DNA of 64,000 bases from Halomonas stenophila (GCF_014192275.1 NZ_JACHXR010000003.1:21553-85552), one strand, 5' to 3'. Numbered from the stretch's first letter, positions 11,421 to 23,907 are shown. Numbers and translations are program-made. The notes: generated from the sequence alone by a model not told the origin.

Positions 11421-11941
11421 GGATAGCCCTCCAGCAACGCGTCGAGGTCGTCGGGGGCCAGCGGCCCGTAGGTGTCGTCATCGATCATCAGCGCCGGCGC
11501 CCCGTCGCAGGCGCCCAGGCAGCACACCGGCAGCAGCGTGAAGCGGCCGTCCGCGGTGGTCTGGCCCAGGCCGATCGACAGCCGTTCCTCCAGGGCGGCC
11601 CGCAGCTCGGCGAAGCCGCACAGGAAGCAGGAGCTGCTGTCGCAGAGCAGGATCACGTGACGACCCACCGGTTGGCGGAAGATCAGGCTGTAGAAGGTCG
11701 CCACGCCTTCCACGTCGGCGACGCCGATGCCCAGCGCCTCGGCAATCGCCGGGATGGCGCCGTCGGGCACCCAGCCGTGGCGGCGCTGGACGATCTTGAG
11801 CGCCTCGATGCAGGCCGCCTGGGGCTGCTCGTAGTGGTCGCGCTCGCGGCGCATCGCGCGGCGGTCCGCGGCGTCGAGCACGAAGCCGTCACCGTCGGAG
11901 GCGATGGGAGCGCGGGGTGGGGGTGTCGGGGTCTCGGCCAT
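11417..11941 (-). CDS. nuoE: NADH-quinone oxidoreductase subunit E
   Basis: Thioredoxin-like [2Fe-2S] subunit (cluster N1a) next to NuoF, 174 aa. The four ligands are visible as Cys100 and Cys105 (CDSSSC) and Cys141 and Cys145 (CLGAC). A proline-rich N-terminal tail of about 18 residues precedes the conserved domain. The ATG at 11941 lies two bases after the nuoCD stop, consistent with coupled translation. Confidence 0.95.
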   Translation of the reverse strand: MAETPTPPPRAPIASDGDGFVLDAADRRAMRRERDHYEQPQAACIEALKIVQRRHGWVPDGAIPAIAEALGIGVADVEGVATFYSLIFRQPVGRHVILLCDSSSCFLCGFAELRAALEERLSIGLGQTTADGRFTLLPVCCLGACDGAPALMIDDDTYGPLAPDDLDALLEGYP

Positions 11942-11943
11942 GA

Positions 11944-13713
11944 TCAGCGGTCCACGTCGGCCATCACGAAGTCGATGCTGCCCAGATGGGCGATCAGGTC
12001 CGGCACGAAGCCGCCGCGCATCAGCGCCGGGATCTGCTGCAGGTGCGGAAAGCTGGGCGTGCGGATGCGGGTCCGGTAGCTGGTGGTGCCGCCATCGCTG
12101 GTCAGGTAGTAGCCATTGATGCCCTTGGTGGCCTCGACCATCGCCAGCGACTCGCCGGGGGGCAGCACCGGCCCCCAGGAGACCTGCAGGAAGTGGGTGA
12201 TCAGGGTCTCGATGTGCGCGAGCATGCGCTCCCGGGGCGGCGGCGTGGTCAAGGGGTGGTCGGCCTTGTAGTCGCCGGCGGGCATGTGGTCGATGCACTG
12301 CTGGAGGATGCGCAGGCTCTGGCGCATCTCCTCGATGCGTATCCGGCCGCGGTCGAAGGCGTCGCCGCGGCTGCCCAGGGGCACCTCGAAGTCGAACTGC
12401 TCGTAGCCGGAATAGGGGCGGCGCTTGCGCAGGTCGAAGTCCAGCCCGGTGGCCCGCAGGTTGGGGCCGGTCACGCCCCAGGCCAGGGCCTCCGCGCCGT
12501 CGAAGGCGGCCACGTCGCGGGTGCGCTCGCGGACGATGGCGTTGTCCATCATCGACCGGTCGTACTCCCTGAGGCGTTTCGGCATCCAGTCGACGAAGCC
12601 CTGCATCAGGGTGTCCCAGCCCCGCGGCAGATCCTGGGCGACGCCGCCGATGCGATACCAGGCCGGGTGCATGCGAAAGCCGGTGATCGCCTCGATGACC
12701 TCGTAGGCCTTCTGGCGATCGGTGAAGGTATAGAACACCGGCGACATGGCCCCCAGGTCCTGGAGGTAGGTGCCCAGGAACAGCAGGTGGCTCGAGATGC
12801 GGAACAGCTCGGCCATCATCACGCGGATGGTCGCCACCCGCGCCGGCACCTCGATGCCGGCCAGCGTCTCCACCGCGAGCACGTAGGGCAGGTTGTTCAT
12901 CACCCCGCCGGTGTAGTCGATGCGGTCGGTGTAGGGGATGAAGCTGTGCCAGGTCTGGCGCTCGCCCATCTTCTCGGCGCCGCGGTGGTGGTAGCCGATG
13001 TCCGGCACGCAGTCGACGATCTCCTCGCCGTCGAGCTGCAGGATGATGCGAAAGGCGCCGTGGGCCGAGGGGTGGTTGGGACCGAGGTTGAGGAACATGA
13101 ACTCGGTGTCCTCGCGCTGGCGGCGCATGCCCCAGGCCTCGGGGTCGAAGCGCAGGGCCTGCTGCTCGCGCTGCTGGCCCGCCACGGTCAGGGTGTAGGG
13201 ATCGAACTCGGTGGCGCGGGCCGCGTGGTCCTTGCGCAGCGGGTGGCCCTGCCAGGTCGGCGGCATCAGCAGCCGCGTCAGGTGCGGGTGCCCGGCGAAG
13301 CGGATGCCGAACATGTCCCACACCTCACGCTCGTACCAGGCCGCGTTGGGGAACACCCCGACACAGCTGGGCACCTCGAGGTCGGCACCGTCCAGCGCCA
13401 CCTTGAGCATCACATCGCGGTTACTCGCCACCGACAGCAGCTGGTAGAAGACCGTGAAATCCGCCGCCGGCAGGCCCTCGCGATGGTCGCGCAGGCGCTC
13501 GTCCACCGCCGAGAGGTCGAACAGCATGGCGAAGGACGCCGGCAGGTCACGCAGCGCCGCCAGGGCCTCGAGGAGGCAGCCCCGGTCCAGCCACAGCACC
13601 GGCATGCCAACCTGGCTCGCCGGTTCGACCCATGCGCGGTCGCCGAAGCGATGCCTGAGGGTCTCGACGGCGGGGTCGGCCTCGCTGCGACTCGATGGCG
13701 GCGCGACGCGCAT
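11944..13713 (-). CDS. nuoC: NADH-quinone oxidoreductase fused subunit C/D
   Basis: Fused NuoC (about residues 1-190) and NuoD (about 200-589) in one chain of 589 aa, the arrangement typical of gammaproteobacteria. The NuoD part carries [13 protein letters not shown] and the quinone-site region around [15 protein letters not shown], and ends in the usual [12 protein letters not shown]. It lies 42 bases after nuoB. The ATG at 13713 gives the normal family length. This chain forms the floor of the quinone-reduction site with NuoB and NuoH. Confidence 0.96.
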   Translation of the reverse strand: MRVAPPSSRSEADPAVETLRHRFGDRAWVEPASQVGMPVLWLDRGCLLEALAALRDLPASFAMLFDLSAVDERLRDHREGLPAADFTVFYQLLSVASNRDVMLKVALDGADLEVPSCVGVFPNAAWYEREVWDMFGIRFAGHPHLTRLLMPPTWQGHPLRKDHAARATEFDPYTLTVAGQQREQQALRFDPEAWGMRRQREDTEFMFLNLGPNHPSAHGAFRIILQLDGEEIVDCVPDIGYHHRGAEKMGERQTWHSFIPYTDRIDYTGGVMNNLPYVLAVETLAGIEVPARVATIRVMMAELFRISSHLLFLGTYLQDLGAMSPVFYTFTDRQKAYEVIEAITGFRMHPAWYRIGGVAQDLPRGWDTLMQGFVDWMPKRLREYDRSMMDNAIVRERTRDVAAFDGAEALAWGVTGPNLRATGLDFDLRKRRPYSGYEQFDFEVPLGSRGDAFDRGRIRIEEMRQSLRILQQCIDHMPAGDYKADHPLTTPPPRERMLAHIETLITHFLQVSWGPVLPPGESLAMVEATKGINGYYLTSDGGTTSYRTRIRTPSFPHLQQIPALMRGGFVPDLIAHLGSIDFVMADVDR

Positions 13714-13755
13714 GGCGGTGGATCCTCCCGTCTCGGTGATGGGGTGGCCTTCGGC

Positions 13756-14436
13756 TCAGATGCCGTCCGGCGAGCGCAGCTCGGTGGCCTGGATGCGCTG
13801 CTCCCGCCAGCGCTCGCGCTGGGAGGGCATCTCGGCCCGGTAGACGCCCTGGTCGCCGACCACCCAGGACAGCGGGCGCCGCTCCTGCTGGATCGCCTCC
13901 TGGAGCAGCATCAGGCCCTGCAGGAAGGCCTCGGGGCGCGGCGGGCAGCCCGGCACATAGACGTCCACCGGCAGGAACTTGTCGACTCCCTGGACCACCG
14001 AGTAGATGTCGTACATGCCGCCGGAATTGGCACAGGAGCCCATCGAGATCACCCACTTGGGCTCGAGCATCTGGTCGTAGAGCTGCTGGATCACCGGTGC
14101 CATCTTGAGGAAGCAGGTCCCGGCGATGACCATGACGTCGGCCTGCCGCGGCGAGGCGCGGATGACCTCGGCCCCGAAGCGGGCGATGTCGTGGGGGGAC
14201 GTGAAGGCCGTGGTCATCTCCACGTAGCAGCAGGACAGGCCGAAGTTGTAGGGCCACAGCGAGTTCTTGCGCCCCCAGTTGACCGCCGAATGGAGGATCT
14301 CCTCGAGCCGGCCGGTGAAGACGCTGCGGTGCACCTGCTCGCGCAGGGGATCCGGGGTCGAGCGACTCTCGCCCAAGGGGTAGCGGGCACCGTCAGGCGG
14401 CTCGTCCGCCTCGGCGCGCGTCAAGGTGTACTGCAT
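13756..14436 (-). CDS. nuoB: NADH-quinone oxidoreductase subunit B
   Basis: Subunit with the terminal [4Fe-4S] cluster N2 that reduces quinone, 226 aa. The four ligands are the unusual adjacent Cys69-Cys70 (SCCYVEM), Cys135 (GSCANSGG) and Cys164 ([10 protein letters not shown]). The first 35 residues are a less conserved charged tail. It follows nuoA after 57 bases, a gap that holds a GC-rich hairpin at 14453-14470. Confidence 0.96.
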   Translation of the reverse strand: MQYTLTRAEADEPPDGARYPLGESRSTPDPLREQVHRSVFTGRLEEILHSAVNWGRKNSLWPYNFGLSCCYVEMTTAFTSPHDIARFGAEVIRASPRQADVMVIAGTCFLKMAPVIQQLYDQMLEPKWVISMGSCANSGGMYDIYSVVQGVDKFLPVDVYVPGCPPRPEAFLQGLMLLQEAIQQERRPLSWVVGDQGVYRAEMPSQRERWREQRIQATELRSPDGI

Positions 14437-14493
14437 CGGGCACCTCCCTCTGCCCGGCCGCCTGGCCGGGTCATGGCGACATCATGGAACGGA

Positions 14494-14916
14494 TCAGGCG
14501 TCGGGCCGGCGCGTCGGGGCGGGACGGCCCCGTCCCTTCGGCGCCCAGTCCAGCACTCCCACCCGGCTGTCGTAGAGCAGTCCGGCCAGCAGCACGACGA
14601 TGAACAGCGCCGCGGCCCAGAAGCCGGCCCAGCCCACCTCGCGCACCGACACGGCCCAGGCGAACAGGAAGACGGCCTCGATATCGAAGATCACGAACAG
14701 CATCGCGACCAGGTAGAACTTGACGGAGAAGCGGTGACGGGCGCTGCCGACGCCCGTCACGCCGGATTCGAAGGGGAGCGTCTTGCTGGGGCCGCGACTG
14801 CGGCCGCCGAGCAGGCTGGAGAGCCCCATCATCAGGGCACAGAGGGTGACCACGGCAAGCAGGAAGAGCCCGATGGCCCAGTGCTCGGCAACCAGTGCTG
14901 TGGCGTCTTGCTCCAT
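14494..14916 (-). CDS. nuoA: NADH-quinone oxidoreductase subunit A
   Basis: First gene of the nuo operon; three-helix membrane subunit, 140 aa. The conserved loop with [21 protein letters not shown] and the following [20 protein letters not shown] helix (acidic residues D and E) are family hallmarks. GAGGG lies six bases before the ATG at 14916. The C-terminal tail is rich in Arg and Pro. The upstream 144 bases to yqaA should hold the nuo promoter, but I could not pick a convincing -35/-10 pair. Confidence 0.95.
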   Translation of the reverse strand: MEQDATALVAEHWAIGLFLLAVVTLCALMMGLSSLLGGRSRGPSKTLPFESGVTGVGSARHRFSVKFYLVAMLFVIFDIEAVFLFAWAVSVREVGWAGFWAAALFIVVLLAGLLYDSRVGVLDWAPKGRGRPAPTRRPDA

Positions 14917-15060
14917 GGCAGGCCCTCGCCGCCGGATCCCTGGCCGGTCAGTCAGCGCCGGCCCCGATCATTCACCGCGGCCCACCGTCGCCCGGCGTGG
15001 CCGCGCCGTATCGACAAGCCTAGAAGATGCTCGGGGTTTTGCGCGAGGCCGGCGCGCGTC

Positions 15061-15495
15061 TCATGCTCGGCACAACGGCGCCAGCCAGGCCTCGGCGAGC
15101 CACAGCACGACGCCGTAGCGGCCGCCCTTGGCGACGACGATCAGCGCCGCCGCTCGCCACCAGGCCAGGCGGAAGATCCCGGCCAGCACGGTGAGCGGAT
15201 CGCCGATCACCGGCGCCCAAGCCAGCAGCAGGCTCCACTCGCCGTAGCGGTGGTACCAGCGCTCGCCCCGCGCCAGCCCCCGCGGCGAAACGGGGAACCA
15301 GCGTCGCGCCTGGGAGTGGCGCGCATAGCGCCCCAGGGCCACGTTGATCAGGCTGCCCAGGCTGTTGCCGGCGGTGGCCACCGCCCACAGCCCGAGCCCG
15401 CTCGGGTCCTGGCACCACTGCCGGGCCAGCCACACCTCGGAGCCGCCGGGCAGCAGGGTGGCGCTGGCCAGCGCCACCAGGAACAGGCTCAACAT
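15061..15495 (-). CDS. yqaA: YqaA family (DedA/SNARE-associated-like) membrane protein
   Basis: Inner-membrane protein of 144 aa with three to four hydrophobic segments, matching the short YqaA branch of the DedA-like superfamily. The glycine/asparagine motif GNSLGSLINVALGRY and the re-entrant segment WAPVIGDPLTVLAGIFRL are the conserved parts. Its role is not settled; relatives are linked to membrane lipid or proton-force homeostasis. It is oriented away from thiD and lies upstream of nuoA on the same strand, separated by 144 bases. Confidence 0.75.
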   Translation of the reverse strand: MLSLFLVALASATLLPGGSEVWLARQWCQDPSGLGLWAVATAGNSLGSLINVALGRYARHSQARRWFPVSPRGLARGERWYHRYGEWSLLLAWAPVIGDPLTVLAGIFRLAWWRAAALIVVAKGGRYGVVLWLAEAWLAPLCRA

Positions 15496-15558
15496 GGCCG
15501 AGTCCCGGCCGGCTGCAGTATGCTGAGCGCCGGTTCATGACGACAAGATGACAAGACG

Positions 15559-16380
15559 ATGTCCTCCATTCCCCATACCCTGACCATCGCCGGCTCCGAT
15601 CCCTCCGGCGGCGCCGGCCTGCAGGGCGATCTCAAGACCCTCTCGGCGCTGGGCACCTATGCGACCAACGTCATCACCGCGGTGATCGCCCAGAACACCC
15701 GGGGCGTGGCCGCGGTGCACCCGGTCCCGGCGCCGGTGATCGCCGAGCAGCTCGACAACCTGCTCGAGGACGTGCATATCGATGCGGTGAAGATCGGCAT
15801 GGTCGCCGACCGCGAGGTGGCCGAGGCGATCGCGGCGGCGCTGCGCCGGCATCGGCCGCGCTGGATCGTGCTCGACCCGGTGATGGTGGCCAAGAGCGGA
15901 GACATCCTGGTGGATGCCGCCGGCATCGCCGCGGTGCGCGATGTGCTGGTGCCGCTGGCCGACGTCATCACCCCCAACCTGCCCGAGGCCGCCGTACTGC
16001 TCGACAGCGAGGCCCCGCGCACCCCGGATGCCATGGAGGCCATGCTGCCCGGCCTGCAGGCCCTGAAGGCGCCCTACGTGCTGCTCAAGGGCGGCCACCT
16101 GAGCGGCGAGGGCTGCCCGGACCTGCTGGCCACGCCCGCGGGCAGCGCCTGGCTGCCGGCGCCGCGCATCGCCACCGACAACCTGCACGGTACCGGCTGC
16201 GCGCTGTCCTCGGCCATCGCCGCCCGCCTCGCCCACCTGCCGCCGGACGCCTCGATCGAGGCCATCGCCGAGGCCATCGGCGAGGCCAAGCGCTGGCTGC
16301 ATGCGGCCCTCGAGGCCAGCCGGCGCCTGGCCGTGGGTCAGGGCCGGGGCCCCGTGCATCACTTCCACGCCTGGTGGTAG
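15559..16380 (+). CDS. thiD: Hydroxymethylpyrimidine/phosphomethylpyrimidine kinase
   Basis: Ribokinase-fold kinase that phosphorylates HMP and HMP-P in thiamine synthesis, 273 aa. The substrate-binding N-terminus GSDPSGGAGLQGDLKT (residues 12-27) and the anion-hole motif LHGTGCALSSA near residue 213 are intact. The ATG at 15559 sits between the divergent yqaA and a downstream usp gene. Two other thiamine genes, thiS and thiG, lie near 32 kb, so the pathway genes are dispersed here as in Pseudomonas. Confidence 0.92.
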   Translation: MSSIPHTLTIAGSDPSGGAGLQGDLKTLSALGTYATNVITAVIAQNTRGVAAVHPVPAPVIAEQLDNLLEDVHIDAVKIGMVADREVAEAIAAALRRHRPRWIVLDPVMVAKSGDILVDAAGIAAVRDVLVPLADVITPNLPEAAVLLDSEAPRTPDAMEAMLPGLQALKAPYVLLKGGHLSGEGCPDLLATPAGSAWLPAPRIATDNLHGTGCALSSAIAARLAHLPPDASIEAIAEAIGEAKRWLHAALEASRRLAVGQGRGPVHHFHAWW

Positions 16381-16454
16381 CGCATCCGGCTTGCGCCCCG
16401 CGCCGGGGCCGCCCATGCTGAGACGGTGATCTCCGGCGTCCTGAGGGTTGTGCC

Positions 16455-17300
16455 ATGTCCCGCACCCTGCTGTTTGCCTGTGACCTCTCGGCCGAGAACC
16501 GCGCCGCCTTCGCCCGGGCCATCCGCCTGGCCAACCAGAGCGGCGCCCGCCTCGACATCGTCCACGTGCTCGACCCCTATCTGCCGCGTCGGGTGCTGCA
16601 CGACCTCGAGGAGGCGGTGGTGGCGGACATCGCCGCCACCCTGACCGACATCCGCGAGGACTATGCCCTGGACGAGCCGGCCAGCCTGATCCAGACGGTG
16701 GCCGGCGAGCCCTATGCCGAGATCATCCGCGAGGCCCATGACCGCGAGGCCGACATGATCATCCTCGGCGCCCATCGCAAGCGCGGTCAGCCCGACCTGG
16801 TCGCCGGCACCACCCTGGCCCGGGTGCTGCGCAGCGCCCCCTGCCCGGTGCTCTCGGTCAGCCACCCGCCCACCCAGGAGTGGCACGACATCCTGGTGCC
16901 GGTGGACTTCTCGCTGACCTCCCGGCACACCCTGCGCGAGACCCTCAAGCGCTTCCCCGAGGGCCGCCTGACGCTGTTGCATGCCTGGAACATCCCCGGC
17001 GAGCGGGAGCTGGGCTCCGATACCGACTACGCGCGCTGGCGGGATCGCGAGGTGGAGCAGCTGCGCCGCCACCTCGAAGAGGAGACCGAGCAGCTGATGA
17101 GCGAGCTCGATGACGTGCCCGACCTGGAGCTGGTGCTGGAACAGGGCGATCCCCTCGACGTGCTGATGACCCACCTGCGGCGCCAGCCTCCCGACCTGCT
17201 GGCCCTGGGCAGCCGCGGCCAGCTGGGCCGCCACAGCCAGATCACCGAGCGGCTGCTGGCCGAACCCCACTGCGACATCATGCTCTGCCGCGCCTGGTAG
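16455..17300 (+). CDS. Tandem-domain universal stress protein
   Basis: Cytoplasmic Usp-family protein of 281 aa with two domains: residues about 1-137 and about 142-281. The first has the family core with [28 protein letters not shown] and a PCPVL strand; the second has [10 protein letters not shown] and [21 protein letters not shown]. The second copy has the poorer G-2x-G-9x-G(S/T) nucleotide loop. The layout resembles UspE-like proteins. It follows thiD by 74 bases on the same strand. Its specific stress role is not evident. Confidence 0.8.
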   Translation: MSRTLLFACDLSAENRAAFARAIRLANQSGARLDIVHVLDPYLPRRVLHDLEEAVVADIAATLTDIREDYALDEPASLIQTVAGEPYAEIIREAHDREADMIILGAHRKRGQPDLVAGTTLARVLRSAPCPVLSVSHPPTQEWHDILVPVDFSLTSRHTLRETLKRFPEGRLTLLHAWNIPGERELGSDTDYARWRDREVEQLRRHLEEETEQLMSELDDVPDLELVLEQGDPLDVLMTHLRRQPPDLLALGSRGQLGRHSQITERLLAEPHCDIMLCRAW

Positions 17301-17520
17301 GGCGGCCACGCCCTATACAGAACTCCTACAGAGGCGCTGTCATCACGGGATACCGTTCCCACGTGGCGGTGTCCCATGCCGATCGCGCGAGGCGCTCTCC
17401 CCGCCTGCTGGTCGTCCCCTGGCCGCGGTGGTCCCTGGGCGAGGCCTTCCGGGACGCCCTGCTGGGGCGCTGAGCCCGGGCCATGCTAGGCTCCCGGCTT
17501 CAGCCAACGAGGGAGCCCCC

Positions 17521-17961
17521 ATGAAAGCCCTGATCCAGCGCGTGCGCCATGCCAGCGTGACCGTGGACGATCGCGAGACCGGCGCCATCGACCACGGCCT
17601 GCTGGCCTTGGTCGGCGTCGAGAAAGGCGACGACGAGCCCCAGGTCGAGCGGCTGCTGCACAAGCTGCTGCACTACCGGGTGTTCGGCGATGCGGACGGC
17701 AAGATGAATCGCAACCTGCAGCAGGTCGATGGCGGCCTGCTGCTGGTCTCCCAGTTCACCCTGGCCGCCGATACCCGCAAGGGACTGCGTCCCAGTTTCT
17801 CCAGTGCCGCCCCCCCGGCCGAGGGTGAGCGCCTCTTCCGGCGGCTGGTCGAGCGGGCCCGGGCCACCTGGCCACGGGTGGCCACCGGCGAGTTCGGTGC
17901 CGACATGCAGGTGGCGCTGGTCAACGACGGCCCGGTGACCTTCCTGCTGGAGAGCCACTGA
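17521..17961 (+). CDS. dtd: D-aminoacyl-tRNA deacylase
   Basis: Removes D-amino acids (and glycine from tRNA-Ala) from mischarged tRNAs, 146 aa, cytosolic dimer. The two active-site motifs are present: [17 protein letters not shown] (about residues 78-94) and the Gly-cisPro motif NDGPVTF (about 135-141). The ATG at 17521 is preceded by GAGGGAG. An in-frame extension upstream to 17428 has no homology and is ignored. The gene converges on yheS. Confidence 0.93.
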   Translation: MKALIQRVRHASVTVDDRETGAIDHGLLALVGVEKGDDEPQVERLLHKLLHYRVFGDADGKMNRNLQQVDGGLLLVSQFTLAADTRKGLRPSFSSAAPPAEGERLFRRLVERARATWPRVATGEFGADMQVALVNDGPVTFLLESH

Positions 17962-18021
17962 CCCCGACCGTGGTCGTAGGCGAGGCGCGCCAGGCCTCGT
18001 CCTGAGCCGCACCGCTTCCTG

Positions 18022-19965
<1,944 letters not shown>

Positions 19966-20018
19966 GCAGGCTCCACTCCGATACGTGAGGCTGCCGCCAT
20001 CGCGACGACAACCGTGTC

Positions 20019-20534
20019 ATGACCGACGATTCTACCGAATTGCCGTCGACTCTGCGGTCCCGCCTGGCCGCCGCGCCGCTGTGGGACTTCGCCCTGGCCC
20101 TCTATGGCCGTCCCGGCGTCGAGGCCGCCTGCCTGCACCTCCAGGACGATGCCGGTATCGACGTGACCGAGCTGCTCTGGCGCTGCTGGCTCTATCGCCA
20201 CGGCCTGGCGACCGGCGAGGCGCCCGCGGCGGTCAGCCGCTGGCAGGCCGAGGTCACGGCACCGCTGCGCCGGCTACGCCGCGCCCTGAAGGACGAGGCG
20301 CCTCACCGGAAGGGGGTCGCCGCCCTGCGCGAGCGCCTCAAGGCGTGCGAACTCGATGCCGAGCGCGAGGCGCTCGCGCGCCTCGAGGAACACAGCCTCG
20401 CCGGCCACGCCCTGCGCCCCCTGTCGAGCCCCGCCCCGGGACTGGAAACCGTCCTGCCTCTTGTCTCGCAACTACAGAAAAAATCGCATCTTTTTGCCTT
20501 GAGAGCGTTGGAAGGCCAGCTTGACCCCTCCTGA
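20019..20534 (+). CDS. TIGR02444 family protein
   Basis: Small cytoplasmic protein of 171 aa of unknown function. The recognisable core is PLWDFALALYGRPGVEAACLHLQD at residues about 20-43, followed by VTELLWRCWLYRHG and a helical, Arg-rich C-terminal half. This WxFALxxYxxPGVxxACLxLQD pattern is diagnostic of the TIGR02444 family (about 110-170 aa). It is divergently placed next to yheS with a 53-base gap, an arrangement conserved in related bacteria. No function is inferred. Confidence 0.75.
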   Translation: MTDDSTELPSTLRSRLAAAPLWDFALALYGRPGVEAACLHLQDDAGIDVTELLWRCWLYRHGLATGEAPAAVSRWQAEVTAPLRRLRRALKDEAPHRKGVAALRERLKACELDAEREALARLEEHSLAGHALRPLSSPAPGLETVLPLVSQLQKKSHLFALRALEGQLDPS

Positions 20535-20632
20535 CCCCCCAGCTAGCCTGAATTCACCTGCAACAATAAGACCATCGTTTGCGCCGGGCGATATCACCTT
20601 GATTCTCCGGCCATATCAGCAGAGGAAGCTAT

Positions 20633-21661
20633 ATGAAGACGTCACACAAGCTGTTGGCCACCGCCGGCATCGGCGCCGTGGTGCTGGGCATGTCCACCGC
20701 CGCCTATGCGGATAACTGGCGCTATGCCCATGAGGAGTACGAGGGCGATGTGCAGGACGTTTTCGCCCAGGAATTCAAGCGCTATGTGGAGGAAAACTCC
20801 GACCACAGCGTGCAGGTCTACCGCTTCGGTGAGCTCGGCGAGTCCGACGACATCATGGAGCAGACCCAGAGCGGCATCCTGCAGTTCGTCAATCAGTCGC
20901 CCGGCTTCACCGGCGCCCTCATCCCGGCGGCGCAGATCTTCTTCATTCCCTACCTGATGCCCACCGACATGGAGACGGTGCTTCAGTTCTTCGACGAGAG
21001 CAAGGCCATCAACGAGATGTTCCCCGAGCTCTACGCCGAGCATGGCCTGAAGCTGCTCCAGATGTATCCGGAAGGCGAGATGGTGGTCACCGCCGACGAG
21101 CCGATCACCGAGCCCGCGGACTTCAACAACAAGAAGATCCGCGTGATGACCAACCCGCTGCTCGCCGAGACCTACAACGCCTTCGGCGCCACCGCCACGC
21201 CGCTGCCCTGGGGCGAGGTCTACGGCGGCCTGCAGACCGGCATCATCGACGGCCAGGAGAACCCGATCTTCTGGATCGAGTCCGGCGGCCTCTACGAGGT
21301 CTCCCCGCACCTGACCTTCACCCGGCATGGCTGGTTCACCACCGCCATGATGGCCAACCTGGACTTCTACGAGGGGCTCTCCGAGGAGGACCAGCAGCTG
21401 GTGCAGGACGCCACCGACGCGGCCTATGACCACACCATCGAGCATATCCAGGGCCTGGCCGAGGAATCGCTGGCCAAGATCCAGGAGGCCTCCGACGAGG
21501 TCACCGTGACGCGCCTCACCGACGAGCAGATCCAGGCCTTCAAGGAGCGCGCGCCCCGGGTCGAGGACAAGTTCCTCGAGATGACCGGCGAGGACGGCAA
21601 GGCGCTGCTCGAGCAGTTCAAGGCCGATCTCGAGGCCGTGGAGGGGCAGGATCAGGGCTGA
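20633..21661 (+). CDS. teaA: Ectoine/hydroxyectoine TRAP transporter, periplasmic binding protein
   Basis: DctP-type solute receptor, 342 aa with a cleavable signal peptide ending AAYA (about residue 26). The mature N-terminus DNWRYAHEEYEGD and the segments GELGESDDIMEQTQ and GEVYGGLQTGIIDGQENP match Halomonas elongata TeaA almost word for word. In that protein the mature Glu9 and a conserved Arg contact ectoine. GAGGAAG precedes the ATG. TeaA delivers ectoine to TeaBC, recovering leaked compatible solute and importing it under salt stress. A strong hairpin just after the stop probably limits transcription into teaBC. Confidence 0.95.
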   Translation: MKTSHKLLATAGIGAVVLGMSTAAYADNWRYAHEEYEGDVQDVFAQEFKRYVEENSDHSVQVYRFGELGESDDIMEQTQSGILQFVNQSPGFTGALIPAAQIFFIPYLMPTDMETVLQFFDESKAINEMFPELYAEHGLKLLQMYPEGEMVVTADEPITEPADFNNKKIRVMTNPLLAETYNAFGATATPLPWGEVYGGLQTGIIDGQENPIFWIESGGLYEVSPHLTFTRHGWFTTAMMANLDFYEGLSEEDQQLVQDATDAAYDHTIEHIQGLAEESLAKIQEASDEVTVTRLTDEQIQAFKERAPRVEDKFLEMTGEDGKALLEQFKADLEAVEGQDQG

Positions 21662-21692
21662 TCCCGGCCCACGGCCGCCAGCACCCACGGGA

Positions 21693-21713
21693 GGGGGCAG
21701 CCAAGCTGCCCCC
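21693..21713 (+). terminator. Intercistronic hairpin after teaA
   Basis: A perfect 9-bp stem, GGGGGCAGC with GCTGCCCCC around a CAA loop, followed by GCTTTGTTT. It lies 31 bases after the teaA stop, inside the 186-base gap before teaB. Such a partial terminator would raise the amount of binding protein relative to the membrane subunits. Confidence 0.7.
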
Positions 21714-21847
21714 GCTTTGTTTCCGGCCCCCGTCCATCAGCGTTCACGCAACGTTGATCCCACGGGCGCCCCGACACGACGCGAGCCATTACGCTGCTCG
21801 ACAGGGATGCCGGTTTTCCGCCATGTCCGCTGCAAGGGAGTACGGCC

Positions 21848-22426
21848 ATGACCGACGAAGATTCCGAGAAGCACTACCGCTCCGGACTGCCGGGATTCCT
21901 CGGCACCATCGATACCTTCATCAGCAAGGTCGAGGCGGTCATCCTCGCCATGGGCGTACTGTTGATGGCCACCAATACCATCGCCAATGTCATCGGCCGT
22001 TTCGTCTTCGGCTCCAGCATCTTCTTCTCCGGGGAGATCAATCGCATCCTGATCATCATGATCACCTTCGCCGGGATCGGCTATGCGGCGCGCCACGGCC
22101 GCCATATCCGCATGTCGGCGATCTACGACGCCCTGCCGGTGGGCGGCCGCCGGGCCCTGATGATCGTGATCTCGCTGTTCACCTCCCTGGTGATGTTCTT
22201 CCTGCTCTATTATTCCATCATCTATATCCTCGATCTCTACGGCAGGGGGCGCATCCTGCCGGCCCTGGGCTTCCCCATCTTCATCATCTATGTCTGGGTC
22301 CCCCTGGGCTTCCTGATCACCGGCATCCAGTACCTGCTCACCGCCATCAAGAACATGACATCCCACGATGTCTACCTGTCGACCACGGTCGTCGACGGCT
22401 ACAAGGATACGGAAACGGAAGTCTGA
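21848..22426 (+). CDS. teaB: Ectoine TRAP transporter, small membrane subunit
   Basis: DctQ-type subunit, 192 aa, four transmembrane helices with a hydrophilic N-terminal tail. The [28 protein letters not shown] stretch is the conserved DctQ core. It forms the sodium-dependent transporter with TeaC and receives ectoine from TeaA. The ATG at 21848 is preceded by AAGGGAG. A 30-base gap separates it from teaC, consistent with one transcript. Confidence 0.93.
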   Translation: MTDEDSEKHYRSGLPGFLGTIDTFISKVEAVILAMGVLLMATNTIANVIGRFVFGSSIFFSGEINRILIIMITFAGIGYAARHGRHIRMSAIYDALPVGGRRALMIVISLFTSLVMFFLLYYSIIYILDLYGRGRILPALGFPIFIIYVWVPLGFLITGIQYLLTAIKNMTSHDVYLSTTVVDGYKDTETEV

Positions 22427-22456
22427 CGCAGGGCTGCTGACCCGGGGGAACGCTAG

Positions 22457-23740
22457 ATGACGACAGTAATGGTTGTGACCATGATCGCCCTGCTGCTGCT
22501 GGGCTTTCCGATGATGATCCCGCTGATCTCCGCGGCGGTCATCGGCTTCTACATGATGTTCAACGGCCTGGGGCAGATGGACACCCTGATCCAGCAGATG
22601 ATGGCGGGCATCCGGCCGGCCTCGCTGATCGCGGTACCCATGTTCATCCTCGCCGCCGACATCATGACCCGCGGCCACTCGGCCGACCGGCTGATCAACA
22701 TGGTGATGTCCTTCATCGGCCACGTGAAGGGCGGCCTGGCGGTCAGCACCGCGGCGTCCTGCACCCTGTTCGGGGCGGTCTCCGGCTCCACCCAGGCCAC
22801 GGTGGTGGCGGTGGGCTCCCCGCTGCGCCCGAAAATGCTCAAGGCCGGCTACTCGGACTCCTTCACCCTGGCGCTGATCATCAACGCCAGCGATATCGCC
22901 TTTCTGATCCCGCCCAGCATCGGCATGATCATCTACGGGGTCATCTCCGGCACCTCCATCGGCGAGCTGTTCATCGCCGGCATCGGGCCGGGGCTGCTGA
23001 TCCTGCTGATGTTCGCCGTCTACTGCGTGATCTATGCGGTGGTGCGCGACGTGCCCACCGAGCCCAGGTCCAACTGGCGCGAGCGCCTGAGTGCGGTGCG
23101 CATGGCCCTCTGGCCGCTGGGCTTCCCGGTGATCATCGTCGGCGGCATCTATGGCGGCATCTTCAGCCCCACCGAGGCGGCCGCGGCCTGCGTGCTCTAC
23201 GCCACCCTGCTGGAGTTCGTCGTCTTCCGCTCCCTGAAGATGGGCGACATCTACGCCATCGCCAAGTCCACCGGCCTGATCACCGCCGTGGTGTTCATCC
23301 TGGTGGCGGTGGGCAACGGCTTCTCCTGGATCATCTCCTTCGCCCAGATCCCCCAGACGATCCTCGAGGCCGTGGGCATCAACGAGGCGGGGCCCACCGG
23401 GGTACTGATCGCGATCTGTATCGCCTTCTTCGTGGCCTGCATGTTCGTCGACCCCATCGTGGTGATCCTGGTGCTGACCCCGATCTTCACCCCCGCCGTG
23501 GAAGCCACCGGCCTGGACCCGGTGCTGGTCGGCATCCTGATCACCCTGCAGGTGGCCATCGGCTCGGCGACGCCCCCCTTCGGCTGCGACATCTTCACCG
23601 CCATCGCCATCTTCAAGCGGCCCTACCTGGACGTGATCAAGGGGACGCCGCCGTTCGTCTTCCTGCTGATCCTGGCCGCGGCCCTGCTGATCATGTTCCC
23701 GCAGATCGCCCTGTTCCTGCGCGATCTGGCCTTTCGGTAG
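22457..23740 (+). CDS. teaC: Ectoine TRAP transporter, large membrane subunit
   Basis: DctM-type subunit of the ion-transporter superfamily, 427 aa, about 12 transmembrane helices, carrying out sodium-coupled translocation. Conserved segments such as [23 protein letters not shown] and [16 protein letters not shown] [12 protein letters not shown] are visible, as is the second repeat with [12 protein letters not shown]. The ATG at 22457 lies 30 bases after teaB. Its stop is only 12 bases before a MITE-like palindrome that separates it from teaD. Confidence 0.94.
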   Translation: MTTVMVVTMIALLLLGFPMMIPLISAAVIGFYMMFNGLGQMDTLIQQMMAGIRPASLIAVPMFILAADIMTRGHSADRLINMVMSFIGHVKGGLAVSTAASCTLFGAVSGSTQATVVAVGSPLRPKMLKAGYSDSFTLALIINASDIAFLIPPSIGMIIYGVISGTSIGELFIAGIGPGLLILLMFAVYCVIYAVVRDVPTEPRSNWRERLSAVRMALWPLGFPVIIVGGIYGGIFSPTEAAAACVLYATLLEFVVFRSLKMGDIYAIAKSTGLITAVVFILVAVGNGFSWIISFAQIPQTILEAVGINEAGPTGVLIAICIAFFVACMFVDPIVVILVLTPIFTPAVEATGLDPVLVGILITLQVAIGSATPPFGCDIFTAIAIFKRPYLDVIKGTPPFVFLLILAAALLIMFPQIALFLRDLAFR

Positions 23741-23751
23741 CTGACCCTGAA

Positions 23752-23890
23752 GCTTTGTCTGAAAAGTCGGCGAGCGATGGCCAGACAAGGCAAAAATCGG
23801 AGAAAAGACGGAGTTTACGCGGTGTAAATGAGTATTTTGAGCCGATTTTTAACGCCGGATGGGCGAGCGCAGGCAGTTTTCAGACAAAGC
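23752..23890 (+). mobile_element. MITE-like 139-bp palindromic element
   Basis: Perfect 14-bp terminal inverted repeats (GCTTTGTCTGAAAA and TTTTCAGACAAAGC) bound an imperfect palindrome. Internal pairs include AAAAATCGG (left) with CCGATTTTT (right), and TTTAC with GTAAA flanking the centre. It has no coding capacity, and its AT-rich interior differs from the neighbouring GC-rich genes. No clear target-site duplication is visible. It lies exactly between teaC and teaD. I take it for a non-autonomous mobile or REP-like repeat; other copies would be expected in the genome. Confidence 0.7.
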
Positions 23891-23907
23891 GTAGGAGGGA
23901 GGCGACG

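Noticed and set aside
17363..17473. Possible short GTG-started ORF upstream of dtd
   Set aside because: No RBS, no recognisable domain and no conserved features; most likely chance in GC-rich DNA.
17981..17999. CGAGGC/GCCTCG inverted repeat between dtd and yheS as a terminator
   Set aside because: Only a six-base stem with no T-run; too weak to call in DNA of this GC content.
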